DNA from: an uncultured Christensenella sp.
GTDB taxonomy: Bacteria; Bacillota; Clostridia; Christensenellales; Borkfalkiaceae
Reading direction: 5' to 3'
Assembly: GCA_910586365.1 (NCBI GenBank)
Contig: CAJUGP010000005.1
Coordinates: 1 to 43,923 of the forward strand
Length of the DNA: 43,923 bases
Shown here: positions 25,301-33,212 of the stretch, piece after piece
Numbering within the stretch: the first letter of the stretch is position 1
Layout of the letters: the number at the start of each line of letters is the position of its first letter
Notes under the pieces: generated by a model
What the model saw: only the letters and a program-made list of their open reading frames with translations
Told to the model about the DNA's origin: nothing
Database searches by the model: none
Position numbers and translations under genes: made by a program

Positions 25301-27073
25301 AGATAAAATCCAATATATCTTTTCCAAAATCACATGGAATAAATTGAATCCCGGTGTTGTAAATCTTTCTTTTACTGCTCCGATAAATTTCTTAACCGAA
25401 TCAAATGCTTTTAATATAAGCACCGATACTTTCTGAAACACTTCGGATTCTTTAACTTTTCGTATTAGACTTGCCAATACGGATACTACCTTTACAATAA
25501 CCCCGACTACCGCCGAAAATACTTTATAGAAGAAATCCGTTTCTTTTATCGCATTATTAAGCTTGTATATAAAATCGCCGAGGCCACCGGCAACATTTGC
25601 TATCCCTCCGCCCAAACCGGGCAACAAACTCAACAACGGATCTAAAGCTCTAAACAACGAAGTAATAATAGTTTTACCAATTCCAAGAATGGCGAAAAAG
25701 CCACGGAATATACGAGTAATATTATTGAATATTCCCTCGTTGTTTTTAAGTCGTTCCGTAAAATCGCGAATCGATTGAGTTATGTTGACAAGGCGTTCTG
25801 CGGTCATAGGCGGAAAAATATCATGGAACGCTTCGCTGACTGCACTGATTACGTTCTTCAATATTTGTAACGTATTCATCAGTGATTCTATCATCAAATC
25901 TCTTCCGCCAAGCTCTTTCCATTGCGCAAGAAGTTCGTTTCTGCCTTCGGCACTTGCAGCAAAAATATCATACAGTTCGTTTGCCACATCAGTCCATAGC
26001 GTTTTTGCTTCTTCGTAATTACCGAATATAGTTTCAAACGTAGTAGACCAACCCGAACTCACAGCATCCTTTGTCGCATTGATTGCATCCGTAAACGTCT
26101 TAGCTTCCTGCGCCGCTTTAAACGCTTTTGCGCCGAGTTCCATCGTTTCGGAACTTACCTTCTTCATTGCGTCGGCAGCAGTTATACCTTCTTCGGAAGC
26201 AACTTTATAAACTTCTTCACTATAATTGCCGTACTTGTCCAAAGCGGCAAGCAACACATCGCTTGTAAACCATCCATCCGACAATGTACTTGAAAAGTTT
26301 TGCGCCGTAACAAGCGTCCCATTAGCGGTTTCACCTTCTTCCGTAAGAACTCCGAGGGCTTTTGCGGTTTCGATCGCTATTTCTTTGAACTCTTTTGTCG
26401 CCATGTTGGCGTTTTCGATGGATTTCCAATCTTGAAGTTTAACCGCACCCATACCAATCGATTGCGAAAGGTTATACATCGCACGGCTTGCGGCTTCGGC
26501 ATTCTGTCCGGATAATGCGGCCCAGTTTGCTATACCCATCATTGCTGTCACGGAAGTTTCCAACTCAACGCCGTTAGAAGTAAACTTACCGATATTCGAA
26601 ACCATATCCGTAAAGTTATAACTTGTTTCGTCGGTAAACCAGTTTAATTTTTCTAACTGCTCATTTACTTCGTCAATCGATTTGCCAGTTGCATTTATGA
26701 TAGTTTGTACGGCGGTGGTTTTTTCCTCATACTTGGCAAAGCCCGAGGTAACTTGGTCTATACTTAACGAAGCAACCAAACGCTTTCCTGCTTCTATTGC
26801 CGAGTTCGTTATATTAACCAATGCCGTAATAGCGATGATCTCCATTGCGGAGAATTTATTTCCAACGGTTTCTATACCGGAGGATAATCCGGACATACCG
26901 GAAGAACAGTTTTTAGACGAAGCATCGATTTCGTCAAGTCCTCTTGCCGCTCCACCCAAATTTAAGCTTTGCTTTAACCTGTCGAGGCTTGAAATACTGG
27001 TTTGAATATTCCGTTCAAATTTTGCATTATCAAACTGCATCTCGACGACTTTTTGATCAACAGTCCTACTCAA
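22361..27073 (-). CDS. Tape measure protein
   Basis: This 1570-residue protein sets tail length and is ejected before the DNA. The start is placed at a TTG (27073) because AGGAGG lies 10 bases upstream and the TTG overlaps the stop of the preceding gene (TTGA); the longer frame contains that ribosome binding site. Domains: a helical N-terminus (SRTVDQKVVEMQFDNAKFER, then the FAKYEEKTTAVQTIINATGK region typical of phage minor tail proteins), then about residues 400-1350 rich in hydrophobic helices. Within it, units of roughly 50 residues repeat, each with a core like SWEEIAKGLVSMAG or SWAEIGKSLLMLAG. A C-terminal SPSRVFAEYGMYLDEGLADGL segment is shared by many tape measures. Confidence 0.95.
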   Translation of the reverse strand: MSRTVDQKVVEMQFDNAKFERNIQTSISSLDRLKQSLNLGGAARGLDEIDASSKNCSSGMSGLSSGIETVGNKFSAMEIIAITALVNITNSAIEAGKRLVASLSIDQVTSGFAKYEEKTTAVQTIINATGKSIDEVNEQLEKLNWFTDETSYNFTDMVSNIGKFTSNGVELETSVTAMMGIANWAALSGQNAEAASRAMYNLSQSIGMGAVKLQDWKSIENANMATKEFKEIAIETAKALGVLTEEGETANGTLVTAQNFSSTLSDGWFTSDVLLAALDKYGNYSEEVYKVASEEGITAADAMKKVSSETMELGAKAFKAAQEAKTFTDAINATKDAVSSGWSTTFETIFGNYEEAKTLWTDVANELYDIFAASAEGRNELLAQWKELGGRDLMIESLMNTLQILKNVISAVSEAFHDIFPPMTAERLVNITQSIRDFTERLKNNEGIFNNITRIFRGFFAILGIGKTIITSLFRALDPLLSLLPGLGGGIANVAGGLGDFIYKLNNAIKETDFFYKVFSAVVGVIVKVVSVLASLIRKVKESEVFQKVSVLILKAFDSVKKFIGAVKERFTTPGFNLFHVILEKIYWILSKIGSVILKVASFFINAFKSMFQALSGSGFLEVMSKIWSIIVALGKCIFGLLGQAFSYLAEKLREADFKGLMEILSTISVGGIAYGITKFVTSLAEPFKGVKDILKGISGILDGVRGCFEAYQNKLKADTLFRIASAIAILVASLVVLSFIDEGKLMSGVAAIAMLFIELMTAMKVLMGFGKSKTQMVKATALMFGMSLAVLILASAVKKLSSLEPGALMKGLLGVAALVAIVVAATKALGTGTKTVMKGAAQLILFGFAIKILASACVTLSKLSWGDMMKGLIGVGILMAEVVGFLKFAKFDKKAFSTSLGMILLASAIKILASACKSFGQMDWGMIGKGLTSVAVLLLELAAFTRIVKPSKMVSTGLGLIGIATAMKIFASAMRSMASLSWEEIAKGLVSMAGCLAAVTVALNFLPKGMISKGLGLIAVATALLILSSAFRKMGNMSWSSVAKGLISLGGSLAILAVGLKLMKKTLSGAAALMVAAIALNMLAPALRKLGSMSWAEIGKSLLMLAGAFVILGVAGLVLGPLTPAILALSGALALIGVAVLAAGIGLVAAGAGLASLSAAFAAFCAAISGGASMIVTAFIVIVEGVASMIGTIAKMLATGIIEFIKVIGMGAPTIFEAVTQVVLGLIETLIACIPKLVECIFTLLQCVLATLVENTPSIVQAVFNILLACLQGIADNIGLVVQTAIDIVVNFIEGIAQKIPDVIQAGFDLVISFINGVADALDNNTGTVVEAMKRLIKSVLNAIVTVFSGGWDLLCDIGKNLMDGLVNGIKSAVNKVKDAVCSVGKKIKNWFCDLFGIHSPSRVFAEYGMYLDEGLADGLHAYSNRVEAATDDVGDIAIDSMTKAIADICDVVDKGDFAEPTIRPVMDLSEIQNGANTLSRMMDDANGYNMSASVDLAGRTAKSMNSPYDSDDSTAMDGIAQSIKKMAENPSQTFTNTFNITGNNPEEIAEEVSEILQKQVVRKGAVWE

Positions 27074-27447
27074 ACCTGTGTAACCTCCTTCCAAGCATCG
27101 TTTGCGATCCGTTCAAATATCGGTTTGATTGCGGGGTTAATGTAATCAACACCCTCGACATAACCGCCATTGTTCGTCGCATGTCCATACTGCAATATAA
27201 TTGCAATAGGGACTCCATTTTGAATATTTGTATTATTGAAAACTATTGAAACCGTAGTTTTTGTTCTTTTAATTTCATACTCCCAAGAACTTGCGGTTTC
27301 TCCGGAGTCTTTCGGAGTTGCAGCAGAAAGAGCGGCTACTCCGGCTCGACCATATTTATCGAGATTGCCCATATGAACAACTTCTTTTGCTCTTTCAAAA
27401 AATCGAGACAATTTCGAGAAGTCGCCCTTCTGCTTGAAACTGATCAT
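27070..27447 (-). CDS. HK97 gp10-like neck/tail component
   Basis: A 125-residue basic protein. ALSAATPKDSGETASSWEYE and the closing YINPAIKPIFERIANDAW fit the HK97 gp10-like family, in which PVDTG-type segments and a C-terminal helix are typical; members act in head-tail joining. It stands just before the tape measure rather than among the neck genes, which is unusual for gp10 but seen in clostridial phages. Its stop overlaps the tape measure start. Confidence 0.65.
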   Translation of the reverse strand: MISFKQKGDFSKLSRFFERAKEVVHMGNLDKYGRAGVAALSAATPKDSGETASSWEYEIKRTKTTVSIVFNNTNIQNGVPIAIILQYGHATNNGGYVEGVDYINPAIKPIFERIANDAWKEVTQV

Positions 27448-27470
27448 TTCATTCCTCCGAGTCTTTTTCG

Positions 27471-27815
27471 TTATTTATCGTTTTCAGTATTATTCGAAGT
27501 ATCGTCGTTGTTTTTACGGGATAGAAACTGCTTGATAGTTTGTATCACCTTATCGTAACCGAGAGTCGATACCAAAAAACTCAAAAACATAAGAATGACG
27601 ACTTGCATTACCAAAATCGCCGAAAAAGGTACCGATTTGATTACAACGTAAACAATAGACGAAAGCAACGAAATGACAACCGAAACGATAATCGCAAGCA
27701 CGTTGCTCGAATATTTCAGCTTGGTGTGGTCAAGTATTTTTTTCAATGCTTCGACCGTCAAGCCGGTAATAATCGAAATAGCCAACAGTGCAACAGACAA
27801 AAATTCAATCGTCAT
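27471..27815 (-). CDS. Multi-pass phage membrane protein, holin-like
   Basis: The 114-residue protein has three hydrophobic segments (about 5-22, 38-62 and 65-88) and a charged C-terminus rich in N, D and K. TVEALKKIL after the first segment and STLGYDKVIQTIKQFL after the third form a pattern I have seen in holin-like proteins of clostridial siphophages placed between tail chaperones and tape measure. The role is inferred from topology. AGGAGG precedes the ATG. Confidence 0.6.
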   Translation of the reverse strand: MTIEFLSVALLAISIITGLTVEALKKILDHTKLKYSSNVLAIIVSVVISLLSSIVYVVIKSVPFSAILVMQVVILMFLSFLVSTLGYDKVIQTIKQFLSRKNNDDTSNNTENDK

Positions 27816-27835
27816 GGCTTTACCTCCTATTTACA

Positions 27836-28381
27836 TTATCCTTTTGTGTTATACCGCTGTCTGCGAGCAGCATTTAACGCTGCATTGCGGCTTAAAATTT
27901 CCTTACTGCTATGCCGTTTCTTTTTGGGTTGGTTTTCAATATTGCACACTCTTATCAACGTCAATAAACGGTTCAAATGCCATTTCTGAAATTCAACCGG
28001 TATATTCAAAGCAATCATCCAACTATAGATAACTTCCGACGTAACGGTGCGCCTTGAATTTTGCTTTGCATCATCATCCGAAAAATGCACCGCAGTCATC
28101 GGAGCGTTTATGTATGCGGAAATTTCCGAAATTTGCTTATCGGTGATTGCGGTGTAAACAATCGGATTGACATTTTGAGTTATGGTCATGCATTTAATGT
28201 AATCCAACGTTTCTTCGTTTGTCTTATGGACTTTCGACAGAAAAGTCTTATTCCATTTTGCTTCCCATTTGGAAATCGAAACCAAAGAGTGCTCCAATTG
28301 TAACTCGCAACCCGGAATGGGAACAAACTCGTTTTTTCTTTCATCCCACATATCGCTTGGAGGAATTACAATTTTTAACAT
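27836..28381 (-). CDS. Tail assembly protein (chaperone partner, gpT-like position)
   Basis: A 181-residue protein starting MLKIVIPPSDMWDERKNEF. It corresponds to the second tail-assembly gene of siphophages between the first chaperone and the tape measure. The C-terminus is very basic (KKKRHSSKEILSRN ... RRQRYNTKG). It begins 5 bases after the preceding stop and has its own ATG with AAGGG upstream. A programmed frameshift linking the two genes is possible in principle but not supported by a classic slippery heptamer. Confidence 0.7.
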   Translation of the reverse strand: MLKIVIPPSDMWDERKNEFVPIPGCELQLEHSLVSISKWEAKWNKTFLSKVHKTNEETLDYIKCMTITQNVNPIVYTAITDKQISEISAYINAPMTAVHFSDDDAKQNSRRTVTSEVIYSWMIALNIPVEFQKWHLNRLLTLIRVCNIENQPKKKRHSSKEILSRNAALNAARRQRYNTKG

Positions 28382-28386
28382 ATCCC

Positions 28387-28752
28387 TTACCCTTTTACTT
28401 TAGGAATAATAGCATTTATGAAAGCCGACGCCTTTTCTTCGTTGGTAGCGAGTTCCATAAACAAAATGTTATACGCCGGCGTTGCGGCAAATCCCTCGGA
28501 GATTTCTTTCGACTTGCAAAATCTTCTTCCGTCGTCGGATTTTTCACCGTAAGCCGCAAGGATAACCTCTTTAAAAGCTTTAATGATTGCCGCTTGATCT
28601 TTGGCATGCACAATTCTCTCGAGTTTCTCTTTGAAACCGCCTTCGGTAGTAAGTTGCATCTCTGCAAGTTCGGACTCATTCAAATTGAAGAAGAAATCTT
28701 CGGTACGCTCTTCGTCGTTATAGTCGGTATAGGTTATGGTTTTCTTTAACAT
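28387..28752 (-). CDS. Tail assembly chaperone
   Basis: The 121-residue acidic protein (KTITYTDYNDEERTEDFFFN, then LNESELAEMQ) matches small tail assembly chaperones of Gram-positive siphophages, which coat the tape measure during tail-tube growth. Its position after the major tail protein and a hairpin, and before the second assembly gene, supports this. The start has GGAGAAAACAATT upstream. Confidence 0.8.
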   Translation of the reverse strand: MLKKTITYTDYNDEERTEDFFFNLNESELAEMQLTTEGGFKEKLERIVHAKDQAAIIKAFKEVILAAYGEKSDDGRRFCKSKEISEGFAATPAYNILFMELATNEEKASAFINAIIPKVKG

Positions 28753-28787
28753 AATTGTTTTCTCCTTTCATAGATTAATAAAAATAT

Positions 28788-28820
28788 AAAGAGCCGAAAG
28801 CTTTTAACTAACGGCTCTTT
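28788..28820 (-). terminator. Terminator-like hairpin after the major tail protein
   Basis: AAAGAGCCG (28788-28796) pairs perfectly with CGGCTCTTT (28812-28820). On the minus strand the stem is followed by TTTATATTTTT. It lies 16 bases past the major tail protein stop and before the chaperone gene, so it probably lowers expression of the genes behind it. Confidence 0.8.
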
Positions 28821-28835
28821 GCTTTGATGTGGCTA

Positions 28836-29495
28836 TTACGCCGCAGCCTTGAGAAGCTCGATAACTTCGGAAGGCAACGGAAGTCTCGGTTCTTCCTCTT
28901 CGGTTCCGTACAAAATATCTTCGAGAGCTTTGAGCTTCTCCGCAGGTACTTTCGTAGAATCGATCACGAGGGTGGCCGACGGTTTAAAATTGTCGCCGAC
29001 TTCTACGGGTGTCGTGGTAAACTCCCACGAGAAGGTAATGGCGTCCGGGCTATCGTTGATGGTTTCGTAACCTTTTTCGCTCGGTTGTGCGGTAGCACCG
29101 TAAACCAAGTGGAGTTTGTATCCGTAATCGGAACCTTTGGTATCGTTACCCAGTCTGGTTACATAAGAAAGACCGAAAGGCTGATGCGCCTGCTGCGCAA
29201 CGACAACGCCTGGGGTTGCTTCCACATACCCTTGGCATGCATTGAATTCGTCCGGATACATATAGGCCTCGATGGTGCCTTCGAACTCCTCCGCCGAAGT
29301 AAGATTCAAATACTTGATATTATCGGCATAAAGCGCGGTAGCTTCCGCACCCGAGGGACTCTCGGTAACGCCCGTAAGTCCGTTCCACGCGACACCTTTG
29401 GGATAAGTTCCGTCTTCTTGAAGATAGAGAACGCCCTTGTTTACGCCTGTTTCATACAAACGTTCGTTAATCTGATCCCATTTAAGTTTAGACAT
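28836..29495 (-). CDS. Major tail (tube) protein
   Basis: The 219-residue protein forms the tail tube. The opening MSKLKWDQINERLYETGVNK, then GVLYLQEDGTYPKGVAWNGL, and the central FGLSYVTRLGNDTKGSDYGY correspond to the phi13-type major tail protein of Gram-positive siphophages. The position between the neck genes and tail chaperones agrees. A GGAG ribosome binding site precedes it and an attenuating hairpin follows. Confidence 0.92.
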   Translation of the reverse strand: MSKLKWDQINERLYETGVNKGVLYLQEDGTYPKGVAWNGLTGVTESPSGAEATALYADNIKYLNLTSAEEFEGTIEAYMYPDEFNACQGYVEATPGVVVAQQAHQPFGLSYVTRLGNDTKGSDYGYKLHLVYGATAQPSEKGYETINDSPDAITFSWEFTTTPVEVGDNFKPSATLVIDSTKVPAEKLKALEDILYGTEEEEPRLPLPSEVIELLKAAA

Positions 29496-29510
29496 AAATA
29501 GTTTCTCCTT

Positions 29511-29816
29511 TTAAAAATAAATTGTAAAGACATCGTGATGCAGATTATCCGCAACGTAATGTCGATTAAAACTGCACTTTGGTAATTGTGAAACTTTATC
29601 GACAATTTCGCTATCGGGATCTCTATCCACGACCGTAAGTTGATAAGCGATGTTACTGAGATAAACTCTGTTATTCGCATGCAAATTTTCTATATTCGCA
29701 CGAGAATATATAATCGCCGGGTATTTAATATGTACTGACGAAGGGGGTTGAAAATACACATTACGACTCCCTAACACGGTTTCAAGTAGGGTCTGAAGAT
29801 TTGGTCTTCTATCCAT
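29511..29816 (-). CDS. Tail terminator/completion protein candidate
   Basis: The chosen ATG (29816, MDRRPNLQTLLETVLGSRNV) has GGGGGTG upstream and gives 101 residues; a GTG nine bases earlier is less likely. The motif YFQPPSSVHIKYPAIIYSRA, followed by a YQLTVVDRDPDSEIVDKV strand-helix, is characteristic of small neck proteins before the major tail protein, which cap the tail tube. The start overlaps the preceding gene. Confidence 0.75.
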   Translation of the reverse strand: MDRRPNLQTLLETVLGSRNVYFQPPSSVHIKYPAIIYSRANIENLHANNRVYLSNIAYQLTVVDRDPDSEIVDKVSQLPKCSFNRHYVADNLHHDVFTIYF

Positions 29817-30123
29817 TGTACACACCCCCTATCGACAGCACTAGTCTCGGGTACTGAATGTTGATGTTTGTAACCTTCCATTTAGCACCGTTCAACTCAA
29901 CGTAACATATGTCGGAATAATGCTCGTTTGCATAAAGGTCGGCTACTATGCTGATTTCGTTTGAAATACGAATATCATCATTCAAACTATCGGAACTTTG
30001 ATAGCCTTTGGTGTTTTTGATTAAATCGCCGAAGTATTTCTTTTCAACAATCTCATTCACCCACACCCCGGGCTTTGATTCTCTTTGTGTGGGGAATCCT
30101 ATGTTACCGTAATATTTTGCCAT
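29809..30123 (-). CDS. Head closure/neck protein
   Basis: A 104-residue protein (MAKYYGNIGFPTQRESKPGV, then WVNEIVEKKYFGDL) that resembles small head-closure proteins of clostridial HK97-like phages: beta-rich, ending in KVTNINIQYPRLVLSIGGVY. It lies 50 bases after the capsid stop. GGAGGT precedes the ATG. It carries out head-tail joining by analogy; no residue-level proof. Confidence 0.75.
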   Translation of the reverse strand: MAKYYGNIGFPTQRESKPGVWVNEIVEKKYFGDLIKNTKGYQSSDSLNDDIRISNEISIVADLYANEHYSDICYVELNGAKWKVTNINIQYPRLVLSIGGVYNG

Positions 30124-30173
30124 GCCGACCTCCTGCTCTCGATTTTACTCCATTTTGAATTCTTGCCGCGGAT

Positions 30174-31937
30174 TTACTCTTCGGAGCCGGATGCTTCGCC
30201 CGTAGCGGATGCTTCGATGACGATGGCGGAATACGGTTTAACGAGCGCGCCCGAACAACGAGTTTCGATAAGATACTTTTGCTGATTGTAATCGATGTCG
30301 AAATCGTCAAACATATTTACCGCACCACCTTTATCGGCACCGACGTTATAATCGGCGAGATTTACGATAATTCCGAGCAACTCTCTTTCTTTGCCGCCGA
30401 CCGTTCTCGTCTTGCTTTCCATAACGGGAACCGTAATGATTTCTTTCACGCGAAGCTTTGTTGCGAGTTTCTCGACCGATTCGTAAATGTCTCTTCCCGT
30501 GCTATCCGTCAAAAGCAAGCAATCGGTAAGCATATCTTCGGTCGTGTAAAGCGACGGATTGCCGGAACCCTTATAGTTCTTACGAGCTTTGATACATGCT
30601 TTGATGAACTCCTTGGCACGAGTATCCGCATCCGTTGCTACAACCAACGCCGCAATGGTGTACAATTCGTCGTCGGTCCAAATAGGACGAATCTTACTTT
30701 GGTCGATTTTGTCGTTGGACGATGCCAAACGGCCGTCGCCGATAAGGAATGCCCGCGCCAGTTCCTCGTCGAGTTTGCCGCGCATTTCGGACTTAATCCA
30801 CGCAATGACATCGAAATCGGTGATATCGACAACGTCGTCGCGATCGATGGTTTGTTTCTTATACACGGTCGTCGGGTCGGTCGTACGCTTAAGCAACGAG
30901 AATACCTCGTCGATTTTCTTTTTGCCTTTCGTGTAACCTTTTGCTCTTGCTTCGTCTGCCGTAATATTCGCGAGAGTGGATTTGATGCGCGAGAAAGGCG
31001 TACGATGTACCGAAGCCATAACCTTTCCTACCCACGCTTGGTCTCTGTCGATCATTACGGGGGTCGTCGTTACGTTTTTATTGTCGGGGAACAGATACTC
31101 GATTTTCTCTATTCCGTGTTGCAGCGCCGATTCCTTCAAACTGCCGTATCTCTTCCAATCGTTGATGATTTCCATCTGCTCGGCATGACTAAGTACATCG
31201 CCGCCGGGAATAGTTTCGTCGTTTTCGAACACGTTGTGTTTCATGTTGTTTTCGTCTCCTTGATTTTTATCGTTTTCTTCGTCGGCTTCGTTTTCTTCCA
31301 ATGCCTGCCCGACGAGCGCATACATTACATTTTTTTGTTCTTCGGTCATCGAATCGACAACCTCTTGAACGGTCTTACCTTCCTTCTTATTTTCCATTTC
31401 GGATTCTTCTCCTTTTTCTTTATTAGGTTCGGTACTGGGCGGCGTCGGTTTTGTTTCTTTTTCTTCGGACTTTTCATCGGAATGATACAATTCGATTTCT
31501 TCTCCCGTAAAGATAACAGCCGAATCTTCGGATTTTTCTCCGTGATTAATCACGTCGTCTATAAATGCACCCGGATTCGCTCCTGCCAAAACAAGACTTA
31601 CTTCACGAATGATTCCATGAAGAACCGCCGCGCCGTGTTGTTTAAGTTTATTGGCGAATATAGACAACGCAGTCACGTCCCCATGTTCTACCAACAGTTT
31701 TGCTTTCTTTCCAGCGGGTGTGTCGTTAAACACACAGTAAGCATAAACTCCGTCGTTTCGATTTTCCAAAACGGCATGTCCCAATACGTTGTCGGGATCG
31801 TTATGTTGATGATTCCAAACAAGCGGAACCGTTTGTCCGTCTTGTTCTTTGAAAGCATCCTTCATAATCATCCGGCCATCGGAACATTTGAGATTTGCTT
31901 TTGTTGCCCAACCGCTGAAATCATAATTCTTTTCCAT
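30174..31937 (-). CDS. Fused prohead protease, scaffold and major capsid protein
   Basis: One 587-residue frame contains three functions usually split over two or three genes. Residues 1 to about 135 are an HK97-type (U35) prohead protease, with His43 in VPLVWNHQH, Ser92 in VTALSIFANK and Glu112 in REVSLVLAGANPGA. Residues about 140-230 are acidic and low in complexity, as in scaffold or delta domains. Residues from about 232 (MKHNVFENDETIPGGDVL) are the HK97-fold capsid protein, with DRDQAWVGKVMASVHRTPFS, DDELYTIAALV and FDIDYNQQKYLIETRCSGAL. Two in-frame ATGs (residues 181 and 232), each with AAGGAG upstream, could yield scaffold-capsid and capsid-only products. The main start uses the AATTCAAAATGG leader. 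Confidence 0.92.
   Translation of the reverse strand: MEKNYDFSGWATKANLKCSDGRMIMKDAFKEQDGQTVPLVWNHQHNDPDNVLGHAVLENRNDGVYAYCVFNDTPAGKKAKLLVEHGDVTALSIFANKLKQHGAAVLHGIIREVSLVLAGANPGAFIDDVINHGEKSEDSAVIFTGEEIELYHSDEKSEEKETKPTPPSTEPNKEKGEESEMENKKEGKTVQEVVDSMTEEQKNVMYALVGQALEENEADEENDKNQGDENNMKHNVFENDETIPGGDVLSHAEQMEIINDWKRYGSLKESALQHGIEKIEYLFPDNKNVTTTPVMIDRDQAWVGKVMASVHRTPFSRIKSTLANITADEARAKGYTKGKKKIDEVFSLLKRTTDPTTVYKKQTIDRDDVVDITDFDVIAWIKSEMRGKLDEELARAFLIGDGRLASSNDKIDQSKIRPIWTDDELYTIAALVVATDADTRAKEFIKACIKARKNYKGSGNPSLYTTEDMLTDCLLLTDSTGRDIYESVEKLATKLRVKEIITVPVMESKTRTVGGKERELLGIIVNLADYNVGADKGGAVNMFDDFDIDYNQQKYLIETRCSGALVKPYSAIVIEASATGEASGSEE
31242..31261 (-). promoter_or_regulatory. Internal ribosome binding site and start for capsid-only product
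   Basis: AAGGAG (31261-31256) lies 11 bases before an in-frame ATG (31244-31242). Initiation here would give a 356-residue capsid protein beginning MKHNVF, where stand-alone capsid proteins of related phages begin. Confidence 0.6.
31395..31414 (-). promoter_or_regulatory. Internal ribosome binding site and start for scaffold-capsid product
   Basis: AAGGAG (31414-31409) lies 11 bases before an in-frame ATG (31397-31395). Initiation here would give a 407-residue protein lacking the protease. The AAGGAG also encodes KGE in an acidic stretch, so chance cannot be excluded. Confidence 0.4.
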
Positions 31938-31943
31938 TTTGAA

Positions 31944-33200
31944 TTATTCCTCCGTCGGATTGATTGTTGTGTTTGTAGGCGGTGCCTGATCTGTGGAGCC
32001 GCTCGGCGCGCTAAGGTTTTTATTCCTTAATTCATCGGCGTGCGGATCTTTCGAAGGCATAAGCCCAATTATTTGTCTGATTTCGTTAGACGTCATAATC
32101 TCGTTCCTTGTAAACTTATCTGCCATTTCGGAAATTTGACTTACCGGAACAAGCTTGAAAGGATCTATAAAGAACGAAATCGATTTACGTTGCGAGCGAG
32201 CGGTTTTTGTTAAAAACTTTCGTTTCATTTCGTCCGTGATTGCCGAGACTATCGGCTCGATTGAACGATTCTGATAATTTAACATTGTTTTTTCATCGGC
32301 GGAACCATCTAATACTCCCTGCGTAATTCCTAACTGGCTATATAGCATACTCGTTAAGTAAGTTATTTGGGACATTAGATTATTTTCTACCGAACGATTC
32401 AACTGTGTTATGTGCTCAGTTGCATCCGTATAAGCTATACCGTATTTCGAACCGGCTAATTGCGATTCGATTTGTTGTCTCCGTTCCTCGGCTTGTTTCT
32501 TCCTAAGTTCGGATTTAATAGTATAAGGTAACTGGATAATCAAATCCAATTTACCGGAACCGCTTTGTTCATCAATGGCATCCAAAATATTAAGTTTTCG
32601 TATCAAACGTTGCATGGTTGAGTTCGGCTCGTTTATAACCGCGTATAACGGATTCTCAACGATGCCGATTGCCTTCTTTGGAAGAACAATGTCTTCCTTT
32701 ACAGCACGTCTTTCGTTATAAACTCTTACTTTTACATGATTCGGATACCATTCCAAAATTTGTCCGGTTCTTAAACTCAAAACATCGAATGAACTATTAT
32801 CGATCGGATTACAGGTCGTATCTACCGGAACAATGGCTACACATCCTTCATCAAACATTGACATTACAACGTCTTGAATAAATGCTCGCCCTGTTTGATC
32901 GATATTGGCTTCCAACGTCAAGCATTTGTTTAGACCGGAATCGACGGTTTCAACAAATCTGTCGTTTTCATCAAGCTGAACGTGTTTTATACTAATTGCC
33001 GACACGTCAAGAGCAATACGATTGTAAACGGATGTAACAATAGATTTTTCGTTACCTCTCGTGAAGCGAGGTCTATCGGGTCTATAAGAATAATTCATTC
33101 CTATATTCTCATAAACCGCCCTAGGTGGATCCCTATTAAAAAAAGCGTTCCAAGCATTTTTCAGCCTAGAACCGAAAGTTTCTTTATCGTTATCTTTCAT
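31944..33200 (-). CDS. Portal protein
   Basis: The 418-residue protein is the dodecameric channel at the packaging vertex. FTRGNEKSIVTSVYNRIALD, then VSAISIKHVQLDEN, FIQDVVMSMFDEGCVAIVPV and the LGITQGVLDGSADEKTMLNY segment are typical of HK97-family portals. The C-terminal tail (about 385-418) is a proline, serine and threonine-rich disordered segment. The protein lies directly before the protease-capsid gene. A GAGGTG site precedes the ATG. The stop is 7 bases before the capsid start. Confidence 0.92.
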   Translation of the reverse strand: MKDNDKETFGSRLKNAWNAFFNRDPPRAVYENIGMNYSYRPDRPRFTRGNEKSIVTSVYNRIALDVSAISIKHVQLDENDRFVETVDSGLNKCLTLEANIDQTGRAFIQDVVMSMFDEGCVAIVPVDTTCNPIDNSSFDVLSLRTGQILEWYPNHVKVRVYNERRAVKEDIVLPKKAIGIVENPLYAVINEPNSTMQRLIRKLNILDAIDEQSGSGKLDLIIQLPYTIKSELRKKQAEERRQQIESQLAGSKYGIAYTDATEHITQLNRSVENNLMSQITYLTSMLYSQLGITQGVLDGSADEKTMLNYQNRSIEPIVSAITDEMKRKFLTKTARSQRKSISFFIDPFKLVPVSQISEMADKFTRNEIMTSNEIRQIIGLMPSKDPHADELRNKNLSAPSGSTDQAPPTNTTINPTEE

Positions 33201-33212
33201 TAAGCACCTCTT

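Noticed and set aside
28379..28400. Programmed -1 frameshift joining the two tail assembly genes
   Set aside because: The reading-frame relation would allow it, but only A-AAA-GGG is present rather than a classic slippery heptamer, and the second gene has its own ATG. Left as two genes.
27215..30161. A second variable repeat elsewhere in the prophage
   Set aside because: No other copy of the template sequence was seen on reading; only the short AATTCAAAATGG motif recurs there.
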